DNA of 64,000 nt from Planococcus citri (Eukaryota; Arthropoda; Insecta; Hemiptera; Pseudococcidae). The stretch is from NCBI RefSeq assembly GCF_950023065.1, contig NC_088681.1, positions 39,900,836-39,964,835 of the forward strand, read 5' to 3'. Of the stretch, positions 11,801 to 22,989 are shown one piece after another. Position numbers and translations under genes: made by a program. Position 1 is the stretch's first letter; every line of letters starts with the position of its first letter. Under the pieces are notes generated by a model, which saw only the letters and a list, made by a program, of their open reading frames with translations, was not told the origin of the DNA and made no database searches.

Positions 11801-12479
11801 AAATTCGTCGTCTAACACCGTGGAAATGTACCATTTGACGCACTGTGAATCTTCACGGCCAAATTTTTCTGTTGTAGAGCCGTAAATGTCCCAGCAAGAA
11901 AAAATTTGTAGCATTTTAACGAAATTCACCATAATTATTCACTACAATTCACTTTTGGAGGTATTTGGGTCACTTTCGGTCAAAAATGGCACATGGCATC
12001 TTGAAATACACTATCTCAAGTATTACCAGCCACTGGAATTTCCCGTGCGTCTACGTGCGAAAATTTGTTCTATTCCAATTTATGCAGCCATGTAGCCAAA
12101 AAAACTAGGTTTTAAAAGAAATCATTCCTCCACAGGTACTTTATAAAAACTAAAATCGAGTAAATTGATGAAAAGTACTTACTTTTAGCTGAACTATCCA
12201 TGCTGGAACCATATGAAAACCCTACCACAAACACAACGCACGCGTACTCAACACAAACGTGTCGCAAAAAATGAACCACCAGACACAGCAGACGGCGCGT
12301 CGCCGATAAGAACACTCGCGAACCAGACACAAGGGATGGGTTAAAATGGTTTCGTTGCTGATTTCGTACTAGTTTAATGTTAGGTGACAACCTAGTGTTG
12401 GCATCAACTCGTTTGGTGAAGTTTGATTTTACCGAATTTCGCGCGTTTTGAGGGTGCTCACAGCCCACTGTGCGATGTG

Positions 12480-13151
12480 GAATTATAAGTTTTTAAGAAT
12501 GTTGATTTCAATAATTTCATCAACCATTTGCCTCTTGGATTAAAAATAACCTAACGAGAATGGGAAGGTGATGTATGAAATCCAAAAATCAATGAAGATG
12601 ATGACACTGAAGATGATAAAGATTATATGTAATTCCTATCTAAATAATGCGTATTTTTCAGTCCCTTCCATTGAGATTTTTGAATACATTTTTTTTTGTC
12701 CATTGATTTTTGAAAATTTTGGATTTTGTACCACCCAGTTTGAGATCTAAAGGCGTTGAAAAATTAATTTTGCACCCTAAAAAATCACATTTTGATACAA
12801 ATATTGTATTTGAAAATGTTCAATTTTTTGCATCCTCCTTACAGCCAGTTTTTGTGTTTTGGATCAAATGGTCTTCAAAAATGAATTTATTGTTTTTGAA
12901 AACTCAGATTTTGATACTCGTATTGTTTTTCTTGAACATTTTCAATTTTGCACTAATTTTCTCCTTTGAGGTTCATTTTGGTTTTGGGGTCCAACGGTCA
13001 TGAAAAATCAAATCAGCGCCTTTCAAAACCCCGGTACTAAAAGTTTCAACTTTTTATGCTCAAAACGCTGAGTACCCCTGGAATTTTTCATATGGATCGT
13101 TATGCGGTCCCTCCCACCTCTTCGTGTGTAGCTTCGTACGTAAAAACCCTA
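12480..13151. other. AT-rich noncoding DNA between two elements
   Basis: No gene. A GGATCGTTATGCGGTCCCTCC word near 13093 resembles an end of family A (compare 13157-13175), so a decayed end may abut the next element. Confidence 0.4.
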
Positions 13152-14239
13152 TAGTCGGGGGCCCCGCATAAGGATCTACTGCACCCCTCGCCGATCATCC
13201 GGAACAACTTTCTTCAAGGGTATTCTTTACACCGTTATCACTAAGTGTGGTTTCTGGTTGCATACCAGTTTTTCCTTAACATATATGTTTACATTTGGTG
13301 ATTTACCTCGCGAACGACCAAAAATCACGAACTGCAGAGGTGCATTTCTTCTTTCTATTCATTCACATTCAGACAATAGTGCATCTTTGTGCATACTACG
13401 CAACCTTTTCTTAACAATACTCACCCTCTTCTCCCCGCACTTGCCTAGTTTTTTAAACTGTCTAAGCATCTTGTTGTACAGTATACTAGTTTTAGTGTGA
13501 TACATTCGAGAGTGACTTTTCTGTACACCACCCCTACCTTCACCCTGCTGTGTATTTTTATACCTATTACCAGGGCTCCGATATTCTTTCCCTAAAAAAA
13601 CCTAACAAGAATGATTTTTACGTTACTGTACTGTATATGTACACTCTACCCATGACTCTACCTACCCATACCTACACCCTGCTGTGTATTTTTACACTTT
13701 TTCTCTCAGTTTGTTTTTTTTTTCTCGCAACTTCGCAAGTGTTATAGATACCTACAGTGAGTAAGACTACAGTAAGCTAAATTAGTAAAAGAAGAGAGGA
13801 CATACTCATGCGAAATATGGAATTTTTGAGGGTGATTCTGATGGGACTTTTCACACTGATCTCGAGAATGAGAAAAATGATAAGAAAGTTCCACTTCATA
13901 AACATTTTCCGCAAAATCAATTTTCTGATGGAAATTTTTTTCCATTTTTCATCGTTTTTGAGGGTGAAAAATGCTACACGATCAAAACGTTTTTTAATTT
14001 TTGGGTCAATATTTTTTTTTAGAAGACAAGGGGCTTCACATGTTTTTCAAATTTTGTTTCGAGTTGCGTAATAAAGACCTATTGCATTTTTGCGAATTTT
14101 GTTGATAAAATTTAAGAATGATGAGAGAGATTTTTCAATATTTCACTAAAGTTTGCCAATTTTTTGCCAGTGATCGTGTTCTAAGATGTCGCTTTTTTGA
14201 TGGAAGTGCAGTGCTAAACCAAAATAGCTCAAACCAACA

Positions 14240-15433
14240 GGTTACAGGTGCCACTGAAAATCACCAAAACTGTCAAAACTGTGCAGTCCTCTGAAAACAT
14301 TTCGAGAAAAACTTCATTCAAAAATGGGGGAAAAAATTAAAATCTTACCAAATAGACCTAGAAAGCTGACATTTGGAATATACCCTATTTTTGACCTGCC
14401 AAATCGATTGGAAACTGTTTCAGGCCGTTTAGAGTAGTTCTGGACCCTCCAGAAGATTTTTGAAATGAAATTCCCACAAAATTTCATGAAGTGGAGTTGG
14501 AAAGACGGAATTCATTCTGCAAACTAAATTCAATACGCTACGAAGTCGACGGCAGGTGGATTTCAAGTCATTTTAGAGTCTCCAGCGACTTTTTAAAAGT
14601 TACTGGAGCCTCCAGTATTGAAATTTTCACAAAAATTCATCAAATAGAGATGAAAAGCGGAAATTTACTCTCCAATCTAATTTTAGCACTCTTCGAAGAC
14701 GACTTCAGGTGGGTTCAAGTCATTTTGGAGCCTCCTGAGACTTTTTGAAAACTATTCCTAGAGTCTCCAGCAGATTTTTGAAACTTGAAATTTCAATAAA
14801 ATTTCATCAAATGGAGTTGGAAAACCGAAATTTATTATGCACAGTACAAGCTAGAGCTAATTCGGACAGATTTTGTGGCATTAAAAAAAAAATTGAATTC
14901 AAAAAAGGCGCAGGAGAGGCTTCAAAATGACTTGAACCCACCTGAAGTCGTCTTCGGAGAGTGCTAAAATTAGAGTGCAGAGTAAATTTCCGCTTTTCAT
15001 CTCCATTCAATGAAATTTTGTGAAAATACAAAATTTCAAGTTTCAGAAATCTACTGGAAGCTTCAGTAACTTTCAAAAAGTCGCTGGAGACTCTAAAATG
15101 ACTTGAAATCCACCTGCAGTCGACTTCGTAGCGTATTGAATTTAGTTTGCAGAATGAATTCCGTCTTTCCAACTCCATTTCATGAAATTTTGTGGGAATT
15201 TCATTTCAAAAATCTTCTGGAGGGTCCAGAACTACTCTAAACGGCCTGAAACAGTTTCCAATCGATTTGGCAGGTCAAAAATAGGGTATATTCCAAATGT
15301 CAGCTTTCTAGGTCTATTTGGTAAGATTTTAATTTTTTCCCCCATATTTGAATAAATAAAGTTTTTCTCGAAATGTTTTCAGAGGACTGCACAGTTTTGA
15401 CAGTTTTGGTGATTTTCAATGGCACCTGTAACC
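14240..15433. repeat. Long inverted repeat inside family A copy 1
   Basis: Arms of about 500 bp (14240-14740 and 14915-15433) are near-perfect reverse complements around a centre near 14836. Each arm has ~180-bp subunits marked by CTGGAG-CTCCAG. Because the arms mirror each other, both strands have an open frame with the same first 20 or so residues (MELERRNSFCKLNSIRYEV...). This is a palindrome effect, not two genes. Confidence 0.85.
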
Positions 15434-15745
15434 TTAGTTTGCAGAATGAATTTCGTTTTTCCAACACCATTTCATGAAATTTTGTGGGAATTTCAAGTTT
15501 TAAAAATCTTCTGGAGGCTCCAGAACTACTCTAAACGGTCTGAAACAGTTTCCAATCGATTTGGCAGGTCAAAAATAGGGTACATTCCAAATGTCAGCTT
15601 TCTAGGTCAATTTGGCGAGATTTTAATTTTTCCCCCTCATTTTTGGTGTTTTGATTTTCAAAAATTCACCAAGAATCGAAAAAGGCATTTAAGCACTTGA
15701 AATTTTGTCAGTTCCTTAGGACTCCCCTTTAAAAAAAGTTGTCCC
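15434..15745. repeat. Extra partial arm of family A
   Basis: This repeats the 15130-15345 arm in direct orientation (TTTGCAGAATGAATTTCG through AATCGATTTGGCAGGTC) and runs on to the GTTGTCCCGGAGGAT end block. The element thus has an arm duplicated outside the main palindrome. Confidence 0.75.
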
Positions 15746-15795
15746 GGAGGATAGGCTGCGGGCTGCAATTGATCCTTATGCGGGTCCCCCAACTA

Positions 15796-17061
15796 ATATA
15801 AGTAAGTACTTTTTATACGACCAGCTTCGTCTTTTATTGCAATTGAATGTTCTTTTCAGACGTGCCAATTTTCCTCAAAGAGAGGAAATTTTTCAAAATA
15901 TGCATTGTGATTTTTTACTTCTACTACTACCTCCACCTCTTTTCAAAAAGAACTGCCCCAGTTCTAAAAGATAGTATACTTGAGATTCTGCGTGGCGTCG
16001 ATCAATGATCAAGGTCTTCATTGTCCTCAAAATCCAAGACCTCTTTTAGAGTTCTACTGAGTGGTTAAAAACGTATTCTAAAATTGCTTAGTTTTGGGTA
16101 AATTAGTATTTTGAAAATTGTTTCTTCCCAAATATTTTGTATTAAGGCAAAACATCGAAAGATATAATTTCTGAAACTGGTGGAATACTTTGGAATTCAG
16201 TTGTGTCAATTTTTCGATCATTATTGCCAATTTCATAAACTCGAAAAATTTGTATCAATTTTAACCAATTTGTCATTAAACTAAAATACTAAATATTAGA
16301 AACTAGTAAGTAGGTACTCAAATAATTTCAATTTATTGATGAAAAAAAATGAAATTTTACTAAGTAGGTAGTACACTAGGTACATACATGACAAACGTAT
16401 CAAAAAAATTTCCTAGGTGAAACTCTAGTATTGTTGAAAAGAAAACCAAACAGGCCTATACTTACGTGAACTGAAAGCTTAAGCTTTTAAAAATTGATAA
16501 TTCAAGAAGTAAAAACATCAGTTTTGACGATCAGAAAAGTCTATTTTTCAAAATTTGATACTTATTTTTAAAAAATTGAACAAGAACAAGCTTCTGAAAT
16601 TTCATACTTCAAGAAGTAGGTAAAACAAAATTTTGACAATAGGAAAAAAACACCAACTTTTCTCGACCTTGACTATTGAGTTGATATTAAGGAACGTTTT
16701 TTTCTATTTTTTATTTTTGAAAAAGAAAATTTTCCATAATTTGTTAGTTTTGTAATTTCTTCAAATTTTATCCTCCTCCCTCCCTTCATAAAATTTACCA
16801 CTCTAGGCGGCCGCCTTGCCTTGCCTATTGAATTAGAAAACTAATCGACATTCGACACCCAGTACCAGTAACCTCAAAAGAAGTCGGAAGAAGTAAACTG
16901 TAAAACCGGTTTAAGCTTTAAATACACAAAATCTGTGAAGAACGAAACTACCCTTCTTCATAACGTCCAACACCCACACACACCCTCTATATTTTTTAGG
17001 CTGAACTGTTACTTGGAATGTCTCATGTCCCGCCACCCGCTCCCGCCCATCAGAGTACAGA
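15796..17061. other. AT-rich noncoding DNA
   Basis: No gene and no clear repeat. A GCGGCCGCC patch lies near 16807. Confidence 0.45.
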
Positions 17062-17354
17062 ACTTATACACCTGATTACTCCGCAAGTTTCAACTTTTTT
17101 AAAAAAATTTTTTCACAGTATGGTTCAAAAAAAAGAGATCTAGCCGAGTACGTCGCCACATTTTTGATATAACCCTTCAGTTGCCCGCTTGGCGATTCGC
17201 AACTTACCATACTTTCGAAGCTTTTTTTGAGAAAAATAAATTGATAATTGCAAAAAATCGCTACGTAATCGGCTAGACAAAGGCATTAACATCATTTTAA
17301 AACAAATCGCAATAAAATCGGTTGAGAATTCACGGAGTAATCAGGTGCATAAGT
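17062..17354. mobile_element. Small inverted-repeat element, about 293 bp
   Basis: Terminal inverted repeat ACTTATACACCTGATTACTCC at 17062 and, reversed at 17354, ACTTATGCACCTGATTACTCC: one mismatch over 22 bp. No coding capacity. A MITE is the simplest reading; no clear target duplication was found. Confidence 0.65.
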
Positions 17355-17397
17355 TGGGCATTTTTCGCGAACCGAACCTACTGATAACGCGTGGTAA

Positions 17398-17990
17398 AGA
17401 ATACCCTTAATGGGAGAGTCCTAAGGAACATTTCTAGCTCTTGTCTTCAACAAAAAGAGTGGCCCTACGTACTAAATGGCGGCCATTTTGATTGACAGGT
17501 CAGCCGAAATGGCAGATTTTGCGTTCCAACATAGGACTTCCACGAAATTTTTTAAACCGTACAAAGGTAGATATCGAAAGAGTAGGAAAAAATTCATCAC
17601 CTGTTAAAATTTCAAGTTGCTAAAATGCCTTTTTCGATTTTTGGTGAATTTTCAAAAATCAAATTTTGGCCAAAAAATGTGGGAAAAAATCAAAATTTTA
17701 CCAAGTTGTCCGAGAGAGCTGAAATTTGGGATATAGTACCCTATTTTCGACCTGCCAAATCGATTGGAAACGGTTTCAAACCGTTTTGAGCAGTTCTACA
17801 GCCTCCAGTAGATTTTTGAAATTCGAAATTCCCACAAAATTTCATCAAATGGACTTGGAAAGTCGAAATTCATTCTGAAAACTAATTTCAATACAATTTA
17901 TGGAGTCGACTGCATAGTGGTTTCAAGTAATTTTGAAGCTTCCAGCTACTTTTTGGAAATTTCAATCTTCCTAAAAACGCCATGACACCT
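17398..17990 (+). mobile_element. Family A copy 2, partial
   Basis: From the AGTCCTAAGGAACATT and GGCGGCCATTTTGATTGACAG blocks through CGACCTGCCAAATCGATTGG to the CTCCAG subunit. The order equals that at 58.19-58.7 kb. Only the left half is present, with no mirrored arm. Confidence 0.7.
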
Positions 17991-18229
17991 TTCAAAGTTT
18001 GTGAATTGATTGATTATATTCGTCAGTTGCCATTCACGACGTTTTGGAAATTTTAACACTCCCTCTCCCCTTTTGACTGTACACTTAATTGATATTTGAA
18101 GGGTCTGGAAAACCAGGAAAAGTCAAGGAAAATCATTTATTCAACAGAGTGGACTGAAAAATATTCTTTTCGTTGAAACCTCAGTGCCAGGAAAAAGGCT
18201 CAATTCTTGACATTTGATCAAAATATTAT

Positions 18230-18296
18230 CAAGCACGAATCCATGGGTGTGCCATGCTGCTTATTGCAAAAATAAACTTGATTTGATTTGATTATC
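18230..18296 (+). mobile_element. LINE 3' end with TTGAT tail
   Basis: GGTGTGCCATGCTGCTTATTGC is followed by AATAAA and then TTGATTTGATTTGATT. Short 3' tails of repeated TTGAT after AATAAA are common in insect non-LTR retrotransposons. Only the last ~60 bp are visible, with no coding part, so this is a severely 5'-truncated insertion. Confidence 0.45.
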
Positions 18297-18299
18297 AAT

Positions 18300-19010
18300 C
18301 TGGTAAAATCTTTTTTTTTTCAAAAGACTTTTCCTACGATTTTTTGATTTTTGAGTTTTTTGTGCTTTTTTTCACTAAAAAACATTTTTCAAATTTTTCA
18401 TTAAATGGAATTACTTTGTTTTATTTTTTCATATTTTTTGTTTTTTTTTTCTGAATGTTTTCAAAGAAGTATCATATTTTTGTCCAATAATATTACTTTT
18501 TTTCAATTTTTTCCCTCTATTTTTCTTCTGTTTGAAAAATAATTGGACATTTTTGATAATACCTAGGCTGACAAAATGTCTTTTTTTAAAAATTATATTT
18601 TCAGCTTGCTGAGTGATTAAAAACACTTCACTGCTACAAATTATCATTTTGAAATTTTGCTAGTAAAAGTGTAATTTCACAACATAAATGTTGATTCGCT
18701 TCGAAGTTTTCATTTCATCATGGAATGTTGTTGTTTCATCAAGAAATGCCCGAATGAAGCTTACCAATTTGATTTTAAGATTTCGAGACTTTCATATTGC
18801 TATTTTAAGAAGCTTTTTTCGAGCTTTTCCTCTTCAAAATTACTTCAATTAGTTTAGAAAACAGTTTTACTTTTAAGTGATTACAGAGTGAAATTTCGAG
18901 AACTTTTGTTAGATTTGAAATTTCACATCGGGTACTTGGAAGGGAAATGGAATGAAACAGAATTTTGATGTGTGATAACGTACATATTCTTCCTCAGAAT
19001 AGAAAAAAAA
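18300..19010. other. AT-rich noncoding DNA
   Basis: T-rich sequence with no gene. A short CA run lies at about 19010-19023. Confidence 0.45.
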
Positions 19011-20950
19011 ACACACACACACAACTTTATTAAGGCAATTTGTTTGATTTCATTTCGCTATTGTTCTACGCTGTAATGTCTCTATTATGTTGCATACGGT
19101 CGTTTTGCTTAATTTCAACGTAGGTTCCCTACCATACTATATAAGTTAATTTGTTTTATCGGCGTTATATACTCGGTAGTCATGAATTGCGCAACACCAG
19201 CGAGAAAAATATCTAGAATACAATACGTAATATAGTTTGGTGGTAGACGATAGCGAGGTATACTATACATATTCGTACTTATATATATACTTAGTTGTGT
19301 TGGCTTTAATTCGCAAAACAATAGATTACGTGTACCTTAGAGGTAAGACTATAGGGGTTTCCGCGAAAAAACTATTGGCAAGGAGTAAGAATACCTACAT
19401 AGAAACGACGAACGACGACGTGGGAAAACCCTGTATAAAGGTTGAGTCTGCAGTTAAGGTACTATATGAGCCAAGGGATGCTGTCTTAAATTAAGAAAGT
19501 TACACGATACGATAGCTACTCGACGTAATACGTGTGTGTATGTATTATGTTCGCGTGAGCCCGTGTTGAAAAAAAAACCGCCTTGGAACTTTATTAACCT
19601 TTTGAGCGCGAGTATAGAAAGATGGCAGGGGAGGTGGAGGGAAGAATGTGAGTATGTTATGTGTATATGTAGATATGGTATAGGGAAAAATATTTATACG
19701 TAAGGAGCTAACGATACGATGCTCTACCGCAGCGTTTTCTAAAACGACGCTCGTTTAAGTAGGTATTTTCCGGTTAAAAATTTAATTTCAAAGTTTCCCT
19801 ATAAGGTGTTTTCAAGACTCTTGTGTTGGAAATTTACACTTTTATACTTAATACTTCAACTGTTATAGGCTATAGCTTGGCTCATCATCTTGTAACGGGT
19901 TTTATTGAAAGGTGGAGATAGTTATCGACTATATAGGTATTCGTAGGTACAATATTAAGCGAGAGTGCGACCAAGACGACAAGATAAACATCAACGACGG
20001 CGGTAAATAGTCGAAAAATCATTATCTGATTATACTTGTTAACAAAACAATCAAAGCTTGATTTAGGTGTATACTTAATGGCAGTTTTGTTGGGACCCGA
20101 AAGTATGAGGTCATAAGGCGGGAATTTTGTCTATTAATCGTACCTATATACGAGTACCTATACTCTCAGGCGGGAAAATTTGCCAAAAAATCTCACCTGT
20201 AATTTTTAGCACGAGTAGGTACAATGGGGACCTCGAGCATGATTAAATCTGGCCGATGAGTTTTCCGCAATAACTGTACCTATAGACGAGAAGAATGATG
20301 GAAGAAAAAACGGCATGTCATTGGATGCGAATTGAGGAATACGTACAAAAAGAGAGGCCAGCTAGCTATAGCTAAAGCACACGCCGGAGATTGCTATTGC
20401 TGTGGTTTTTTTTTTGTACACGAGCGCACTTCTACTTCTACGACTAATTGTAATTATATGAAAACTCGTTCGTATAATTTGCGTATTTGTGACGACTCGG
20501 CATATTTTACCCTACGTCGAAGTCGATAGATCAAAGATAATTGAATCGATGACGTCATTTTTACGTCGTCGAAGATTCAAAGTGGAATGGAGTTGGAGAA
20601 AAAACCAGTAGCGAAGCTTGATGAAGGTGATGGTCGTTGTTGTGGCAGTGGTTCATGCTAAGAAAGTAATTATCGACGGCGCGAAAAAAAACAACTATGA
20701 GTATATGAAATTCCGAATAGGAGGCGTTTACAAGGATGCAAGATGTTGGATAAGAAGTTTTGAATGTTGCGAGATGCAAGAGTTATGTTCGTGTCAGAGA
20801 TGGAATTTTATGACCTTGGACGTTATGAGTATTGTGTCGAGGAGATGAATTTGCCGAAAGGTGGAAAGTAATTGGATTCGTGGTTATTGTTTTCGATGTA
20901 GAGAGAGAATGGTTGCACCTGCCATAAAGAATTAGGTTCGAAGTTGTCTA
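19010..20950. other. Single-copy noncoding DNA
   Basis: Mixed-composition DNA with CpGs and many TACCTA/CGAGTA words. Frames of 65-85 codons (for example 19237-19494 and 20332-20529) show no domain or family. Nothing else is supported. Confidence 0.45.
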
Positions 20951-21997
20951 TAGTTTTCGAATGTTTTGTGAAAGGATGAAGAGGGTTTTGAGGTGTCTGT
21001 TTTTGGAACGTTTGCTATGCCTATCTATATCAATTGTGTTTTGTTTAAGGTGAAGTTGTTTAGAATCTTTGAAATGAATTTCTAATTTTTGTGCAGAATT
21101 TTCTTGGTGAAACGTAAAATTCTCCCTTGGTAAAAAAAATTTCAAAAACCCAAGTTTCATATGTAATTTCAAATTTGGTAATAATTTTGGAGGGAAAATG
21201 ATGAAAATTGTCCCAGATTTAAAAATTGACTTACAATAATTGGAAATATTCTTAAAATGGTGTACGATAATGTAATTGATTTGTATCGCCGTTCGTTCTC
21301 TATTTTGATGCTATTTTTATTTTATAAAGATCAAAAAACTACAAAAGCTCAAAATTTCTCTGAACTGTTGAAAATTTTTTAAATTGAAATTTCGATTTTG
21401 GAGAATTTAATGAGATGATCATTCTGCAAGTCTCAGAAATGTATTTCACCGTTCTGATCATGCATGGTCACGATAGTTTTCCAAGAGAATATCGTGAATT
21501 TTTTTTGATCCAGATCCATTGGACGATCACTTTACTTGAATCTTAAGATCTACTATACTTTGGAAAATCAAAATTCGAAATCTGAAAATTTCAAGTGAAA
21601 TGATCGTCTAATGGGTTTAAGTTGAGCTTATTTGATCCACAGAATACTAATTTAGAAGCAATAGATCAAATATTTGAGTTAAGGAATGAGTTGTCTTATT
21701 TTTTTTTAATCCGTAAAACCGATTTTCGCAATTTGGGACTTTTCAATTCTCGTTTGCCCTTCGGAGTGAAATTGCAAAATCAACGTTTTTTTTCTTTTTC
21801 AAGAACATTCTACTACACTGCAGAGGCCCATAGCTCTATTAGTCTTGCAGCTAGAGAGCTCAAATTTTTTATGGAACATTTTCAACTCAAGTTGAACCAC
21901 CGGAGTGAATTTGGTCAAAATTCAAGGTATGTTTTTCAATACTGTGGAGAGTTGAGCTTTTTATTTGTTGTTGAAATATCTTAAAAACAAAGCTATA
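20950..21997. other. AT-rich noncoding DNA
   Basis: No gene is supported. The 120-codon plus frame at 21622-21984 has no recognisable features and runs into the family B boundary. Confidence 0.4.
21516..21615. repeat. 100-bp inverted repeat
   Basis: CCATTGGACGATCACTTTAC (21516 on) pairs with the reverse of 21590-21615 over about 25 bp with three mismatches. A tiny MITE or a structured site. Confidence 0.55.
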
Positions 21998-22985
21998 GGG
22001 TCATTCCACGTCAATTGGACCAAGAAGTGGTAGGGGGGTTCGGCGATTTAATTTTTCCTGTGGCAAGGCCTTCCCAAGGGATGACCAATGGCGCAAATCG
22101 TAGCCCTCTAACCCATTTTTAAAGGCAGCTAGGGGGTGTCAAAGTTTTCAGTAAACCTAAAATATCATCCATTTCAACAGTGGATTACTCGATAACCGCG
22201 ATACCTACCAAAATGGAACTTTTCCCCATAGTTAGGGGTTTTGAAAGGATTTTTGGTGATATCATAAAAATCAGTGTTGGCACTTTTTTTTCGTACAAAA
22301 AATTAGCTCAAAAAGTTTCGAAACGTAGTTTTCATATCGTTCCGACACTCAAAAATTCTGAAAAAAATATATTATGGACAACTTTTTATACTGAGTAACA
22401 TATTGAAAAATTGAGATGGTACCATGTTGCAAAGTCGATTTTAAAAAATTCAAGTTCGCGAAAAAATGCGATTTTTTTATTTAAAACATAAAAAAAAGTT
22501 TTGATTGGTGAAGTTGACCCATTTGACTTCTATTTTTATGTATCTGTTGAAAACGTTGAAAACCCCCTTTCAATCAATGAAATGAACTCCTCACAAAATA
22601 ATCAAAATTCGAAAAGATTCAAAAAATGAACGAATTTTTATTTTTTTGCTGTGAGTGTAATTTTCATCAACTTTTTCATGAAATACGTCAGAAAGAGGTC
22701 AAAATAAGGCAACTAAATAAATTTTAACTTTTTTTGATGTTTGAAATTGAAAATTTATTTTTTTCGAATTTTGATTTTTTTATGAGGAGTTTATTTCATT
22801 GAGTGAAAGGTTTTTTTTTCAACTTTTTCAACAGCCTTACGTAAAAATAGGGGTCACATGAGTCAACTTTACCAATCAAAACTTTTTTTTATGTTTTAAA
22901 TCAAAAAATCGCATTTTTTTCGCAAACTTTGAATTTTTTTAAATCGACTTTGCAACATGGTACCATTTCAATTTTTCAATATGTG
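21998..22985 (+). repeat. Hairpin repeat family B, copy 1
   Basis: Starts at GGGTCATTCCACGTCAATTG and runs through a block shared with 31355-32178 in the same orientation (GACCAAGAAGTGGTA, TGACCAATGGCGCAAAT, GTGGATTACTCGATAACCGC). The right part is a palindrome: 22399-22620 against 22755-22983, including GGTACCATGTTGCAAAGTCG. No frame of note. It is probably a non-autonomous DNA element whose right terminus is lost. Confidence 0.75.
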
Positions 22986-22989
22986 AATC

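Larger units (their letters stand above)
9684..12472. mobile_element. Transib-like non-autonomous DNA transposon, 2,789 bp
   Basis: Both ends start with CACAGTGGGCTGTGAGCACC and continue to a 39-bp terminal inverted repeat (9684-9722 and 12434-12472) with two mismatches. The flanks carry the same 5-bp word CGATG at 9679-9683 and 12473-12477. A CACWRTG terminus and a 5-bp duplication are the published hallmarks of Transib, whose transposase is related to RAG1. CACAGTG is also the consensus recombination-signal heptamer. No transposase-length frame is present, so the element must be mobilised in trans or be dead. The interior is two opposed arrays of a ~121-bp satellite around a GAC/GAT-rich patch. 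What is seen: termini, target duplication and arrays. What is inferred: the superfamily. Confidence 0.75.
13152..15795. mobile_element. Hairpin DNA element, family A copy 1
   Basis: Outer inverted repeats: TAGTCGGGGGCCCCGCATAA at 13152 and, at 15795 read backward, TAGTTGGGGGACCCGCATAA. Both continue into AAGGATC and then a diverged CCTCCGGGACAAC block. The interior has a long inverted repeat (14240-15433), a further partial arm (15434-15745) and single-copy sequence at 13.25-14.2 kb. No transposase frame is seen. Target duplication is not clear. Related pieces lie at 17.4, 41.9 and 58.2 kb. The superfamily is unknown to me. Confidence 0.65.

Noticed and set aside
12112..12468. 118-codon minus frame starting inside the Transib-like terminus
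   Set aside because: Its first residues are encoded by the terminal inverted repeat itself and the rest has no transposase similarity that I can see; only a short first exon is conceivable.
14491..15178. Two open frames on opposite strands with nearly the same protein
   Set aside because: They are mirror images produced by the long inverted repeat of family A, not a gene pair.
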